Assembly (NCBI RefSeq): GCF_014838745.1
Contig: NZ_JABUXR010000005.1
Span: 58,147 to 122,146, forward strand
Direction: 5' to 3'
DNA: 64,000 nt
Source of the DNA: Limosilactobacillus urinaemulieris
Lineage (GTDB): Bacteria > Bacillota > Bacilli > Lactobacillales > Lactobacillaceae
The notes under the pieces are model-generated. The model was not told where the DNA came from. It made no database searches and was given only the letters and a program-made list of their open reading frames with translations. Positions 1-11,158 of this stretch are shown here, piece after piece. The first letter of the stretch is position 1. Each line of letters begins with the position of its first letter. The position numbers and the translations under genes are program-made.

Positions 1-1
1 C

Positions 2-793
2 CCTGTATACGCAGAACGTGACGCACGTAACATTCCTTGGGTAAAGAACGACGGTGTTGACTTTGTTCTTGAATGTACTGGTTTCTACACTTCTGCAGAA
101 AAGTCACAAGCTCACTTGGATGCCGGCGCAAAGCGTGTTCTTATTTCTGCACCTGCTGGTAACATTCCAACTGTTGTTCCTGGTGTTAACTTGGATACTT
201 TAAAGGCTGATGACAAGATTGTTTCAGCTGGTTCATGCACAACTAGTTGTCTTGCACCAATGGCTTACTGGTTGAACAAGAACTTCGGTATCAAGGTTGG
301 TACTATGACTACTGTTCACGCTTACACTGGTAGCCAAGCTGTTCTTGACCAACCACGTGGTAAGAAGTTCCGTAACAACCGTGCTGCTGCTGTTAACACT
401 ATTCCTCACTCAAGTGGTGCTGCTAAGGCTATCGGTCTTGTTATTCCTGAATTGAACGGTAAGCTTTCAGGTCACGCACAACGTGTTGCTGTTCCTGATG
501 GTTCATTAACTGAACTTGTTAACATCATGAACAAGAAGGTTTCTGTTGATGATGTTAACAACGCTATGAAGGAAGCTGCCAAGGATAACCCAGCATTCGG
601 TTACACTGATGACCCAATCGTTTCAACTGATATTATTGGTTCTACTTTTGGTTCTGTATTTGACCCATCACAAACCGAAATCATGGAAGGCGAAGATGGT
701 ACTCAATTAGTTAAGACTGTTGCATGGTACGACAACGAAAATGGTTTCACTTGCAACATGATCCGGACTTTGCTTCACTTTGCAAAACTTTAA
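2..793 (+). CDS. gap: Glyceraldehyde-3-phosphate dehydrogenase, 5'-truncated by window edge
   Basis: Oxidises and phosphorylates glyceraldehyde-3-phosphate to 1,3-bisphosphoglycerate with NAD+ in cytoplasmic glycolysis. The reading frame is open from base 2 and has lost its N-terminal Rossmann start to the window edge; the visible 263 residues cover the end of the NAD domain and the whole catalytic domain. The catalytic cysteine lies in [12 protein letters not shown] (the family usually reads SNASCTTNCLAP), followed by TVHAYTGSQ and the C-terminal WYDNENG. Codon use is strongly biased (GGT, GTT, AAC), as in highly expressed genes. It heads the gap-pgk-tpiA-eno series. Identity is certain; only the start is missing. 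Confidence 0.97.
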   Translation, partial: PVYAERDARNIPWVKNDGVDFVLECTGFYTSAEKSQAHLDAGAKRVLISAPAGNIPTVVPGVNLDTLKADDKIVSAGSCTTSCLAPMAYWLNKNFGIKVGTMTTVHAYTGSQAVLDQPRGKKFRNNRAAAVNTIPHSSGAAKAIGLVIPELNGKLSGHAQRVAVPDGSLTELVNIMNKKVSVDDVNNAMKEAAKDNPAFGYTDDPIVSTDIIGSTFGSVFDPSQTEIMEGEDGTQLVKTVAWYDNENGFTCNMIRTLLHFAKL

Positions 794-820
794 TCCGGAA
801 TGCTGAAATATTAGCGGCAT

Positions 821-860
821 AAAAAGGTGGGAGGAGGAGACTCCAACCACCCTTTTTCTT
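821..860 (+). terminator. Partial intrinsic terminator between gap and pgk
   Basis: GGTGG and CCACC arms with an inner GAG/CTC pair, an A-run before and CTTTTTCTT after. It sits 28 bases past the gap stop and 26 bases before the pgk start, so it probably trims the gap message and lets only part of transcription run into pgk. Confidence 0.6.
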
Positions 861-885
861 AACAAAGAAGGAGGAAACATAATTT

Positions 886-2097
886 ATGGCAAAATTAACT
901 GTTGAAGATTTACCTTTAAGTGGTAAAAAAGTTTTAATGCGGGTTGACTTTAATGTCCCGATTAGTGACGACGGTACTAAGGTTGAAGATGACAACCGGA
1001 TTGTTGCCGCTTTACCAACTATTAAGTATGTTATCGAACATGGTGGTAAGGCTATTCTGTTCTCACACCTTGGTCGAATTAAGAAGGAAGAAGATAAGCC
1101 TGCTAAGTCTTTGAAGGCTGTTGCTGAACGTCTTTCTGAATTACTCGACAAGCCTGTTAAGTTTGTTCCAGTTACTGAAGGTAAGGAACTAGAAGATGCT
1201 ATTAACGAACTTAAGGATGGCGAAGTATTGCTTGTTCAAAACACTCGTTATGAAGATGTTAAGGATGGCGAATACGTAAAGCGTGAATCCGGTAATGATC
1301 CTGAATTAGGTAAGTACTGGGCTTCATTGGGTGATGTTTACGTTAACGATGCATTCGGTACTGCTCACCGGAAGCACGCTTCTAATGTTGGAATTGCTAC
1401 TAACATGCCAGGTAAGGCTGCTGCCGGTTTCTTGATGGAAAAGGAAATCAAGTTCTTGGGTGATGCAGTTGATAATCCACAACGGCCATTCGTTGCTATT
1501 CTTGGTGGTGCTAAGGTATCCGACAAGATTGGCGTTATTGATAACCTTCTTGACAAGGCTGACAAGATTATCATTGGTGGTGGAATGGCTTACACATTCT
1601 ACGCTGCTAAGGGTATTAAGACTGGTGACTCACTTGTTGAAAAAGACAAGATTGATGTTGCTAAGAAGATCCTTGATAAGGCTGGCGATAAGATCGTCCT
1701 TCCAATTGACAACGTTGTAGCTGACAAGTTTGATAATGATGCTAACACTAAGGTTGTTGAAGGCGACGTTGACGATGGCTGGATGGCTCTTGATATTGGT
1801 CCAAAGTCTGTTGAAGAATTCAAGAATGTTTTGAAGGATGCTAAGACAGTTGTTTGGAATGGACCAATGGGTGTCTTTGAAAAGCCTAACTTTGCTAAGG
1901 GAACCCTTGAAGTAGGTAAGTTCCTTGGTACTTTGAATGATGCAACTACGATTGTTGGTGGTGGTGACTCTACCGCTGCTGTTAAGCAATTAGGTGTTGC
2001 TGACCAACTCACCCACATTTCTACTGGTGGTGGAGCTTCATTAACCTACCTTGAAGGTAAGGCTTTGCCAGGAATTGCTGCAATTTCTGAAAAGTAA
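886..2097 (+). CDS. pgk: Phosphoglycerate kinase
   Basis: Transfers the acyl phosphate of 1,3-bisphosphoglycerate to ADP, the first ATP-yielding step shared by glycolysis and the phosphoketolase pathway. The 403-residue length is normal for bacteria. The N-terminal signature [12 protein letters not shown], the substrate-site stretch FSHLGR, and the C-terminal nucleotide-site region WNGPMGVFE and GGGDSTAA are all present. The ATG is preceded by AAGAAGGAGG at a good distance. It follows gap after a partial terminator and precedes tpiA after another, so the glycolytic genes look like one cluster with graded read-through. Confidence 0.98.
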   Translation: MAKLTVEDLPLSGKKVLMRVDFNVPISDDGTKVEDDNRIVAALPTIKYVIEHGGKAILFSHLGRIKKEEDKPAKSLKAVAERLSELLDKPVKFVPVTEGKELEDAINELKDGEVLLVQNTRYEDVKDGEYVKRESGNDPELGKYWASLGDVYVNDAFGTAHRKHASNVGIATNMPGKAAAGFLMEKEIKFLGDAVDNPQRPFVAILGGAKVSDKIGVIDNLLDKADKIIIGGGMAYTFYAAKGIKTGDSLVEKDKIDVAKKILDKAGDKIVLPIDNVVADKFDNDANTKVVEGDVDDGWMALDIGPKSVEEFKNVLKDAKTVVWNGPMGVFEKPNFAKGTLEVGKFLGTLNDATTIVGGGDSTAAVKQLGVADQLTHISTGGGASLTYLEGKALPGIAAISEK

Positions 2098-2105
2098 TAT
2101 ATAAT

Positions 2106-2147
2106 AAAGCGGAATGGTTGAAATTGGACTATTCTGCTTTTTTTGCG
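2106..2147 (+). terminator. Intrinsic terminator pgk-tpiA
   Basis: AAAGCGGAAT pairs with ATTCTGCTTT (one G-U pair) and is followed by a run of eight T. It lies directly before the tpiA ribosome binding site, so it should reduce tpiA expression relative to pgk. Confidence 0.75.
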
Positions 2148-2166
2148 GTTTAAAGGAGTGATTTTG

Positions 2167-2916
2167 ATGAGGGTACCAATTATCGCTGGCAATTGGAAAA
2201 TGCATAAAACGGTGGCTGAATCAGTCGATTTTGTTAAGAAGATAAGGGATCAACTACCGCCGGCGGAACAGTTGGAAACTGCACTAGCGGGACCGACATT
2301 ATCATTAGTTTCAATGAAAGAAGCTGCTGCAGGCTCTCCGCTGAAAATTGCTGCTGAGAACTGCTATTATAAAAATGAGGGTGCATATACGGGTGAGACC
2401 AGTCCATACGCTCTTTATCAAGCAGGAATTCATCATGTCATTCTTGGACATTCGGAGCGCCGGAAGTATTTTCATGAGACTGATGAAATCGTAAATAAAA
2501 AAATTAAAGCAGCATTAGCAGACCACCTTTGTCCCATCGTTTGTTGTGACGACACAATGGGACGACGAACAGCAGGGAAAAAAGTTCATTGGGTTGTAAA
2601 CCAAATTCTTTACGATGCTAAGGGGCTTTCAAGCGATGAGATTAGGCACGTTACAATTGCTTATGAGCCAAGTTGGGCAATTGGAACTGGTCAAAGTGCT
2701 GATCCTGATGAGGCTGAAGAGGGGTGCTACCTAATTCGACAGACGGTAGCTTATATGTACGGGAATGACGTTGCTAATGACGTTCGGATCCTTTACGGAG
2801 GAAGCGTAACAACCAGTAATATCAATGCTTTAATGTCAAGTCAGGATATTGATGGGGTCCTCGTTGGTGGTGCGAGCTTGGATCCTGAAACATTTTTAAA
2901 ATTAGTTAACCACTAA
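2167..2916 (+). CDS. tpiA: Triose-phosphate isomerase
   Basis: Interconverts dihydroxyacetone phosphate and glyceraldehyde-3-phosphate. The 249-residue protein has the substrate-binding NWKMHK near the N-terminus, the catalytic histidine in LGHSERRKYF and the catalytic glutamate in AYEPSWAIGTG, plus the C-terminal phosphate loop YGGSV and GVLVGGASL. The ATG at 2167 has AAAGGAGTG a few bases upstream; a TTG 24 bases earlier lacks a ribosome site and would overlap the terminator. Codon bias is weaker than in pgk or eno, which fits a smaller need for this enzyme in a heterofermenter that makes little dihydroxyacetone phosphate. Confidence 0.97.
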   Translation: MRVPIIAGNWKMHKTVAESVDFVKKIRDQLPPAEQLETALAGPTLSLVSMKEAAAGSPLKIAAENCYYKNEGAYTGETSPYALYQAGIHHVILGHSERRKYFHETDEIVNKKIKAALADHLCPIVCCDDTMGRRTAGKKVHWVVNQILYDAKGLSSDEIRHVTIAYEPSWAIGTGQSADPDEAEEGCYLIRQTVAYMYGNDVANDVRILYGGSVTTSNINALMSSQDIDGVLVGGASLDPETFLKLVNH

Positions 2917-2920
2917 AAGC

Positions 2921-2949
2921 TTGTTTTTGGTTGCACAAAATAATACAAT
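2921..2949 (+). promoter_or_regulatory. Putative eno promoter
   Basis: TTGTTT and TACAAT separated by 17 bases, located after the tpiA stop and about 55 bases ahead of the eno ATG. Suggests eno has its own promoter. Confidence 0.5.
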
Positions 2950-2983
2950 ATTAATGAAATAGCGCGATTGCTATCGAATTTAA

Positions 2984-4327
<1,344 letters not shown>

Positions 4328-4350
4328 TTAGTTTAACGTTAAAAAATAAC

Positions 4351-4397
4351 AGACCTTTCATAGTCAATTTTAGTTGACTGTGGAAGGTCTATTTTTT
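4351..4397 (+). terminator. Intrinsic terminator after eno
   Basis: AGACCTTTCA-TAGTCAA pairs with TTGACTG-TGGAAGGTCT across a short loop, then a T-rich tail. Long and nearly perfect. Confidence 0.9.
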
Positions 4398-4500
4398 GTT
4401 CAACTAGCTTTTTTAGTTATTTTATCGGCGTTGCTTTCTTAATTAAGTTAACTATTTTTTGCTTAACTAATTAATAATGAGAGAATGATTAGAAAAGTTC

Positions 4501-4529
4501 TTGGCAATTAGGGATTCATATAATATAAT
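4501..4529 (+). promoter_or_regulatory. Promoter of the amino-acid permease
   Basis: TTGGCA, 17-base spacer, TATAAT; an overlapping second TATAAT lies five bases upstream. About 40 bases before the start codon. Confidence 0.7.
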
Positions 4530-4566
4530 TTGAAAAGTTATAATTTGAGAAAGGGATTTGATACTA

Positions 4567-5952
4567 ATGAAAAATTCTGCGCCAAAGTTACGGCGAACAA
4601 TGACCGCCGGCCAAATGGAAATGATTTCCTTAGGTGGGGCAATTGGTGTTGGTTTATTTATGGGGTCAACGTCAACAATTAAGTGGACCGGACCATCAGT
4701 CCTTTTGGCTTATGCATTTGTTGGCTTAATTCTCTACATTGTTATGCGGGCTCTTGGAGAAATGATCTATATTAATCCAGGAACGGGGTCGTTTGCGGAC
4801 TACGCTACTGAATATGTTCACCCGCTTGCAGGATATTTCGCTAAATGGGCTAATGTTTTTGAATATATTGTTGTTGGAATGTCGGAAGTTGTGGCGGCAA
4901 CCGAATATCTGAAATTTTGGTGGCCACATATGCATACTTGGATTGCCGGAATCGTGATCATTATATTCTTGGTATTAGCAAACCTTGCTAGTGCTAAGGC
5001 ATATGGCTCGCTAGAATTTTGGTTTGCGATGATCAAGGTTGTCACAATTATTTTCATGATTTTTCTGGGCTTCATGGTGATTCTTTTCGGCTTTGGTAAC
5101 GGTGGGCACCCAACAGGTTTTAGTAATCTTTGGGCACATGGCGGCTTCTTTACGGGCGGAATTAGTGGTTTCTTCTTCTCAATGTCGATTATCGTTGGGT
5201 CATATGAAGGAATTGAATTGCTAGGAATTTCTGCTGGTGAAGTTGCCGACCCGCAAGAAGCAATTATTAAGTCTGTTAAGTCGGTTCTTTTCCGGATCCT
5301 GATTTTCTATGTTGGAGCAATCTTTGTTATCGTAACGATTTACCCATGGGATAAGCTGAGCAGTGTTGGCTCACCATTCGTATCAACCTTTGCCAAGGTG
5401 GGGATTACTGCTGCGGCATCAATTATTAACTTTGTTGTGCTAACTGCAGCCCTTTCTGGTGCTAATTCCGGAATTTACAGTTCAAGTCGGATGCTGTTTA
5501 AGCTTTCTCACGAAGGGGATGCGCCAAAGATTTTTGGTCGTCTTTCTAAGCGAATTGTCCCTGATGCAGCAATTCTTGGAATTTCTGGGGGGATTTTAAT
5601 CGGTTTTATCATTGATATGATTTCCTCAATTTATAATCACTCAACCTCCGATATGTTTGTCGTTGTCTTTAGTTCTTCAGTTCTGCCAGGAATGATTCCA
5701 TGGTTTGTGATTCTTCTTGCCGAATTACGTTTCCGGAAAAATAACCCGGACTTAATGACGGATCACCCATTCAAATTACCTCTTTACCCATTCTCTAATT
5801 ATTTCGCATTTATTATGCTAATTGTGATTGTAATCTTTATGTTTATCAATCCAGACACCCGAATTTCTGTTATTGTTGGGGCAGTTGTCCTCATTGTTGC
5901 AACAATTGTTTATCTGGTTCGTCATGGCTTAAAGAAAACAACAGCTGAATAA
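4567..5952 (+). CDS. APC-family amino acid permease
   Basis: A 461-residue integral membrane protein with about twelve hydrophobic segments, belonging to the amino acid-polyamine-organocation superfamily. The first segment carries the unwound substrate motif GGAIGVGLFMGS, followed by GPSVLLAY and the conserved RALGEM; this pattern fits the AAT branch (proline, GABA, asparagine and related carriers). The exact substrate cannot be read from sequence. The ATG at 4567 is chosen because AGAAAGGG lies at a workable distance; an upstream TTG is too close. It is a single-gene unit with its own promoter and terminator. Confidence 0.88.
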   Translation: MKNSAPKLRRTMTAGQMEMISLGGAIGVGLFMGSTSTIKWTGPSVLLAYAFVGLILYIVMRALGEMIYINPGTGSFADYATEYVHPLAGYFAKWANVFEYIVVGMSEVVAATEYLKFWWPHMHTWIAGIVIIIFLVLANLASAKAYGSLEFWFAMIKVVTIIFMIFLGFMVILFGFGNGGHPTGFSNLWAHGGFFTGGISGFFFSMSIIVGSYEGIELLGISAGEVADPQEAIIKSVKSVLFRILIFYVGAIFVIVTIYPWDKLSSVGSPFVSTFAKVGITAAASIINFVVLTAALSGANSGIYSSSRMLFKLSHEGDAPKIFGRLSKRIVPDAAILGISGGILIGFIIDMISSIYNHSTSDMFVVVFSSSVLPGMIPWFVILLAELRFRKNNPDLMTDHPFKLPLYPFSNYFAFIMLIVIVIFMFINPDTRISVIVGAVVLIVATIVYLVRHGLKKTTAE

Positions 5953-5962
5953 GACCTTAACT

Positions 5963-6004
5963 AGCAGGTTCTGGATTAATCACTATCCACCACCTGCTTT
6001 TTCT
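5963..6004 (+). terminator. Intrinsic terminator
   Basis: AGCAGGT pairs with ACCTGCT, with an inner GGAT/ATCC pair, followed by five T. Ends the permease transcript. Confidence 0.8.
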
Positions 6005-6058
6005 TTGGAGATGTAGTACAATACTTGGGTGAATCTTAGGGAAAAGTTAGGAGAAATA

Positions 6059-7603
6059 ATGAATAAGCAAGCAATTGTTAACCAGGATAGCCAAGTTAAG
6101 CAAATGATTCGTGCCATTATTATTGGATTGTTGACAGGGTTAGTGGTTAGTACGTTTCGGTTAATCATTCAACACCTTTTGGAGTTTGTTAGTACGAGCT
6201 TTGCTTATTTTCATCATCACCCAACGGGACTAATTTATTGGGCAGCTGGTTCGGTAATTCTGGCATTAATTTTGGGACAGCTCGCACAGCGATACCCGAA
6301 TATTAAGGGATCCGGGATTCCTCAGGTTGAGGGACAGTTAAAGTGCCAATTTGATGAAAAATGGTGGCCAGTTTTATGGCGAAAGTATCTCGGTGGAATT
6401 TTTGCTATTGGTTCTGGCCTGTTTCTCGGCCGCGAAGGACCGTCAATCCAGTTGGGAGCAACAATTGGTCAGGGGGTTGCCGAAACGGCTCACGTTAATT
6501 CGCTTAACCGCCGTGTTGGTATTGCTAGTGGTGCTGCTGCTGGATTGGCGGCAGCGTTTAATGCGCCAATTGCAAGCACTATTTTTATTTTGGAGGAAGT
6601 TTATCATAACTTTTCGCCATTAATTTGGCTGGCAACTTTTATTAGTTCTCTTTGTTCAAATATGGTTTCCATGACCATTTTTGGTCTCAAACCAGTATTA
6701 AATGTTCCATATCAATATGAATTGCCGGTTAGCTTGTATTGGCATTTAATTATCTTGGGAATTGCTCTTGGGTTCCTTGGCCGCCTTTATCAAATCGTTA
6801 TCTTGCGACTTGATCATTGGTCGGGAAAGCTAACGTGGCTTAAACCTTCAGTATATCCTGTCATCCCATTCCTTTTAGTTATCCCGGTTGCTTGGTACCT
6901 TCCCTATACTCTTGGTGGCGGAAACCAGTTAATTGCTGAGTTAAGGTTATTACCATTCTCCCTTACTCTTTTTATTGGCTTGTTTGTTCTTCGGTTTGTC
7001 TTTTCAATGATTAGTTATGGAAGTCAATTACCTGGGGGAATCTTCCTGCCAATCTTGACTTTAGGAGCAGTCTTGGGGGCAGTTTATTGTACGTTAATGG
7101 TTAAGGTAGGCATTTTACCTGCACGGTACCTACCAAATTTCATTATTTACGCAATGGCAGGGTACTTCGCTTGTATCAGTAAGGCACCATTTACCGCGAT
7201 CCTGCTCATTACCGAAATGGTGGGTTCGTTAGCCCACTTGATGCCATTAGCAATGGTTTCGATCATTGCCTATCTTGTGGTTGATGCTTTACATGGGAGG
7301 CCTGTTTATACCGCAATGTTTGAGAACTTTATCGGGCTGCGCGCTGAGAAAAAGCCACTTCACCAAGAGACACTTTCGGTAACAATTTATCCGGGCTCTG
7401 AACTTGATGGTTGTCAAATTGCGGATTATTCATGGCCAGCTGATTGCATTGTTTCTCTTATTTATCGTGGAGAAGATAAAATTATTCCAAACGGGAAAAC
7501 AATTCTCCTAGCTGGTGATACCCTGCTTATCCAGGCGAATATTTCCGATAAAAATAAACTTCAAGAAATTTTGGAACGGTCATCTCACACGCCAAAAATG
7601 TAG
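6059..7603 (+). CDS. ClC-family chloride/proton antiporter with C-terminal RCK_C domain
   Basis: A 514-residue ClC channel/transporter protein. The three selectivity motifs are visible: GSGIPQ, GREGPSIQ (with the gating glutamate) and GGIFLP. A glutamate in FILEEV matches the internal proton glutamate of exchangers, so this is more likely a H+/Cl- antiporter than a channel. After the membrane domain there is a soluble tail of about 80 residues (SELDGCQIADY to the end) resembling the TrkA/RCK C-terminal ligand domain. The ATG at 6059 has TTAGGAG just upstream. Probable role: anion balance in acid resistance, an inference from family. Confidence 0.9.
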   Translation: MNKQAIVNQDSQVKQMIRAIIIGLLTGLVVSTFRLIIQHLLEFVSTSFAYFHHHPTGLIYWAAGSVILALILGQLAQRYPNIKGSGIPQVEGQLKCQFDEKWWPVLWRKYLGGIFAIGSGLFLGREGPSIQLGATIGQGVAETAHVNSLNRRVGIASGAAAGLAAAFNAPIASTIFILEEVYHNFSPLIWLATFISSLCSNMVSMTIFGLKPVLNVPYQYELPVSLYWHLIILGIALGFLGRLYQIVILRLDHWSGKLTWLKPSVYPVIPFLLVIPVAWYLPYTLGGGNQLIAELRLLPFSLTLFIGLFVLRFVFSMISYGSQLPGGIFLPILTLGAVLGAVYCTLMVKVGILPARYLPNFIIYAMAGYFACISKAPFTAILLITEMVGSLAHLMPLAMVSIIAYLVVDALHGRPVYTAMFENFIGLRAEKKPLHQETLSVTIYPGSELDGCQIADYSWPADCIVSLIYRGEDKIIPNGKTILLAGDTLLIQANISDKNKLQEILERSSHTPKM

Positions 7604-7668
7604 AAATTAGATGAAGAGTATGTTATTCTGTACTAGATATAGTGGGCAATTATTAGGAGGAAAAATCC

Positions 7669-7908
7669 TTGTATAACACATTAATGACTTTATTTTTAAT
7701 AGATTGTGTAGTTCTGATTGCATGTGTAATGATGCAACCAGCAAAGAACGATAATGATGCAATGTCTGCTTTAACAGGTGGAGCTGGAGATTTATTCTCG
7801 CGGCGTAAGGCTCGTGGATTTGAAGCCGTAATGCAGGTTGTTACTACGATTTGTGGGGCGATCTTCTTTATCTTAGCTTTGGCCTTGGTTTTCGTTTCAT
7901 CACACTAA
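7669..7908 (+). CDS. secG: Preprotein translocase subunit SecG (TTG start)
   Basis: Small auxiliary membrane subunit of the SecYEG protein-export channel. The 79 residues form two membrane segments with the typical cytoplasmic loop MQPAKNDNDAMSALTGGAG between them. Translation starts at TTG, with a strong TAGGAGG eight bases before it and no ATG nearby. It heads the secG-esterase-rnr-smpB cluster that is conserved in Firmicutes. Confidence 0.95.
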   Translation: MYNTLMTLFLIDCVVLIACVMMQPAKNDNDAMSALTGGAGDLFSRRKARGFEAVMQVVTTICGAIFFILALALVFVSSH

Positions 7909-7918
7909 AGCGGCGCTG

Positions 7919-7953
7919 CCTCCTGTATCATGTATTCAGGAGGCTTTTTTATT
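7919..7953 (+). terminator. Intrinsic terminator after secG
   Basis: GCCTCCTG pairs with CAGGAGGC over an 11-base loop, followed by TTTTTTTAT. The esterase ribosome site follows at once, so some read-through is expected. Confidence 0.85.
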
Positions 7954-7970
7954 TTAAGGAGTAAGAAATA

Positions 7971-8726
7971 ATGGAAGTTAGTTCGGGGAAGCCCTTTTTA
8001 TTTCCGCACGGTCGTTTTGGGGTTATTCTATTACATTCATATACGAGTAGTAGTGCTGATATGCGAATGCTTGCACGGCACCTGGAGCGGCAGAATTATA
8101 CGATTTATGCTCCGGTATTCACCGGGCATGGGAGCGATCCACTGACTGTCTTAGAAAAAAGTGGTCCAGATGATTGGTGGACTGATACGCAATTTGCAAT
8201 TCGACGATTAAAGGATATGGGAATGGAGAAGATCGCGATCCTCGGTTTGTCATTAGGAGGATTACTAGCTACCAAGGCACTCGAGAATGATTCAACCCTA
8301 GCAGGCGGGGGAGTTTTTGCCTCTCCCGTTACTGCTTGGGGACAATCAAATGTTCCGCACTTTTTCCCGCAACTAGCAACTGCTTATTATAAGAAAGCAG
8401 GATTGAATTCCCGGGAAATTAACGAACGAATTGTAAAAATCAATCAATTGTTACCAAAACAATTAACTGCTATTAGCGAAATGACACGGGAAATAGATCA
8501 GCACCTGGAGCAAATCCACCAGCCTTTTTTTGTTGGTCAAGGTGGTCGGGATGAAATGATTAATCCTCATTCCGGAAAAGAATTAGCAGAAAAGCTATTA
8601 GCCCAAGGAACTCCAGTTGACTATCATTATTATCCGCAAGCTGGTCACGTTCTTACCGTTAACAATGCCCATCGACAGTTATTCGCTGACGTTACTGACT
8701 TCCTACAAAAAACATTTGAGGTGTAA
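7971..8726 (+). CDS. Alpha/beta hydrolase carboxylesterase
   Basis: A 251-residue serine hydrolase of the alpha/beta fold. The nucleophile elbow is LGLSLGG, the acid is probably the Asp in GRDEMINP, and the catalytic histidine is in QAGHVLTV near the C-terminus. Length and context match the EstA/Est30-type carboxylesterases found between secG and rnr in Firmicutes. The natural substrate is unknown; it acts on short-chain esters in characterised relatives. Its stop is one base before the rnr start. Confidence 0.9.
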   Translation: MEVSSGKPFLFPHGRFGVILLHSYTSSSADMRMLARHLERQNYTIYAPVFTGHGSDPLTVLEKSGPDDWWTDTQFAIRRLKDMGMEKIAILGLSLGGLLATKALENDSTLAGGGVFASPVTAWGQSNVPHFFPQLATAYYKKAGLNSREINERIVKINQLLPKQLTAISEMTREIDQHLEQIHQPFFVGQGGRDEMINPHSGKELAEKLLAQGTPVDYHYYPQAGHVLTVNNAHRQLFADVTDFLQKTFEV

Positions 8727-8727
8727 T

Positions 8728-11133
8728 ATGACAACAAAAACGAAATTAAAAGATCAGATATTAGATTATTTAAAGGAAAATGCTAATGTTAGTTTTTCGG
8801 CTGAAAAATTAGGTCGGGCATTAAAGATGGCTGACGCTGATTCATTTACGCCAATTGTCCAGGCATTAGCTGAGCTTGAACGTGAAAAGAAAGTGACAGT
8901 GACTGAGCGTGGAGAATTTAAGGCAGTGATTAAGCCCCAAGCAATTATCGGGACGTTCCACGCTAATGATAAGGGGTTTGGCTTTGTTGACTATGATCCT
9001 GACTTGCCGGATATGTATATAAACCCCGATCATACAATGCACGCCTTAAATGGCGATCAGGTTGAGGTAAAGATCCTTCGCCCCGCTAAGCCAGAAAGTG
9101 ACCAGGGGCCTGAAGGGCAAGTAGTTAAAATTGTTGAACATAACTACGATCAAATTGTTGGTGAGTTTAAGCAGGAAACTGTTGGTGATTATATTGGTGA
9201 AATTCTTCTAAAGGATAAAAAGCTTTCCAATTACCGCTTCTTCGTTAATGATCAGGGCCTAAAACCAATGGATGGTCAAGTAGTTACTGCTACCGTTGCG
9301 ACCTATCCGGATGATGAGGCACCGCAAGTAATGACTGGTGCAGTTAACGAAGTGATCGGTAATAAGGACGAGCCGGGAATTGATATTCTTTCAGTGATCT
9401 ATGCCCATGATGTCCCCCACGAATTTCCTCAAGAGGTAATGGATGAAGCTAATAAAATTCCGTTAAAAGTTTTTCCTGAAGAAAAGAAGGGACGGGAAGA
9501 TATTACTGATCAGCCATTAGTAACAATTGACGCAATTGAGTCCAAGGATCTGGACGATGCGGTTGTTGCGTGGAAGATGGATAATGGTCACTATCATCTT
9601 GGAGTTCATATTGCTGATGTTAGTCACTATGTTAAGCCGGGATCCGCACTTGATAAGGAAGCGTTTAAGCGCGGAACTTCAGTTTACTTAACTGACCGGG
9701 TAGTACCAATGCTTCCTAAACGGCTTTCTAATGGTATTTGTTCACTCAATCCAGGTGAAGAACGGCTTTCAATGAGTTGTGAAATGGAGATTGATGAGCA
9801 GGGACGGATTGTTAAACACCGGATTTTCCCAAGTGTAATGCATTCCCACGCGCGAATGACCTATAAGGCAGTTAATCGGATTCTAGAATCCCATGATGCT
9901 AAGACAATGGCGGAATGCAAGGATTTAGTTCCAATGTTTGAAACCATGCGCGACATCCATAAGATCTTATTAAATGCACGAAAACGTCGGGGAGCAATTG
10001 ACTTTGAGGCACCAGAAGCAAAGATCATTGTCGATGATCAGGGCCATCCAACCGATATTCAACTTCGGGAACGGGGATTAGCAGAGCGGATGATCGAATC
10101 ATTTATGCTTGCTGCTAACGAGACCGTTGCTGAACATTATTACAAGGAGCACGTTCCGTTCCTTTATCGGATCCATGAACAACCTGATAATGAAAAAATA
10201 AAGTCTTTCTTTGAATTTCTAAGTGTTTTCGGAATTAATGCCCATGGTGATATTAATAACGTTAAGCCGAAAATGCTCCAAAACGTTTTGAAACAGGTTG
10301 CTGGAAAGCCGGAAGAGCAAATGGTTCAAGTAATGATGTTGCGGAGTATGCAACAGGCAAAGTATGATGATGAAGAGGTCGGTCACTTTGGCTTGGGTGC
10401 AAAGTATTACACACACTTTACTTCACCAATTCGGCGGTACCCTGATGATACGGTTCACCGTTTAATCAAGTGGTATGAGAAGCATGGTAAGGGAGAAGAT
10501 GCCAAAGCTGCCTGGCGTGATCGTTTGCCAGAAATTGCTGAGCATACGTCATTTACAGAACGGCGGGGAATTGATACTGAACGTGATGTTGATAGCATGA
10601 AGAAGGCTGAATACATGGAGGACCATGTTGGAGAGACTTTTGATGCAGTCGTTAGTTCAGTGATGAAGTTCGGATTATTTGTTGAATTAGAGAATACCGT
10701 TGAAGGGCTTGTTCACATTAGCGTGATGAATGATGACTACTATGAATATTCTGAAAAGCACATGGCTTTAATTGGTCGTAGTCACCACCGGATCTTCCAA
10801 ATTGGTCAGCCGATCAAGGTTAAATTAGTTCGGGTTGACAAGGATTTACGCGAAGTTGATTTCCAATTGGTTAACCCTGAAGAAGCGCCAACAACTAAGA
10901 TTCGGGTTCCGCATAACGATGATCGTCGTGGCGGTCGTCGGGGAAATAATCGGCACGGCCACAGTAATGGTAGTCACAAGCGAAATGACGGTCACTTCCG
11001 GAATACACAGGGAAAGTGGAAACACGATGGTCGTGAGAATGGTAATCGGAATAACCGGCAAATAAATCGTGGACAAGCCCGTCACCATAATAATTCTCGT
11101 GATTTTGAAGGACAGCGTCGACGCCGACATTAA
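8728..11133 (+). CDS. rnr: Ribonuclease R
   Basis: Processive 3'-5' exoribonuclease that degrades structured RNA and works with tmRNA/SmpB on defective messages. The 801-residue protein has an N-terminal winged helix, a cold-shock-like OB domain (IIGTFHANDKGFGFV), the RNB catalytic domain with the acidic cluster DAIESKDLDDAV and HFTSPIRRYPD, an S1 domain (GLFVELENTVEGLVHIS) and a basic Arg/Asn/His-rich tail. The ATG at 8728 follows the esterase stop by one base and uses GAGGTG inside it; a longer frame upstream only overlaps the esterase. Next gene is smpB, the functional partner. Confidence 0.96.
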   Translation: MTTKTKLKDQILDYLKENANVSFSAEKLGRALKMADADSFTPIVQALAELEREKKVTVTERGEFKAVIKPQAIIGTFHANDKGFGFVDYDPDLPDMYINPDHTMHALNGDQVEVKILRPAKPESDQGPEGQVVKIVEHNYDQIVGEFKQETVGDYIGEILLKDKKLSNYRFFVNDQGLKPMDGQVVTATVATYPDDEAPQVMTGAVNEVIGNKDEPGIDILSVIYAHDVPHEFPQEVMDEANKIPLKVFPEEKKGREDITDQPLVTIDAIESKDLDDAVVAWKMDNGHYHLGVHIADVSHYVKPGSALDKEAFKRGTSVYLTDRVVPMLPKRLSNGICSLNPGEERLSMSCEMEIDEQGRIVKHRIFPSVMHSHARMTYKAVNRILESHDAKTMAECKDLVPMFETMRDIHKILLNARKRRGAIDFEAPEAKIIVDDQGHPTDIQLRERGLAERMIESFMLAANETVAEHYYKEHVPFLYRIHEQPDNEKIKSFFEFLSVFGINAHGDINNVKPKMLQNVLKQVAGKPEEQMVQVMMLRSMQQAKYDDEEVGHFGLGAKYYTHFTSPIRRYPDDTVHRLIKWYEKHGKGEDAKAAWRDRLPEIAEHTSFTERRGIDTERDVDSMKKAEYMEDHVGETFDAVVSSVMKFGLFVELENTVEGLVHISVMNDDYYEYSEKHMALIGRSHHRIFQIGQPIKVKLVRVDKDLREVDFQLVNPEEAPTTKIRVPHNDDRRGGRRGNNRHGHSNGSHKRNDGHFRNTQGKWKHDGRENGNRNNRQINRGQARHHNNSRDFEGQRRRRH

Positions 11134-11158
11134 TATTTTGACCTGATGGGGGGATTCC

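Noticed and set aside
747-1151. Long minus-strand open frame opposite the gap-pgk junction
   Set aside because: Shadow of highly biased pgk codons and the terminator; no ribosome site, no recognisable protein.
1599-2018. Two overlapping minus-strand frames inside pgk
   Set aside because: Antisense shadows of pgk with composition dictated by its codon bias.
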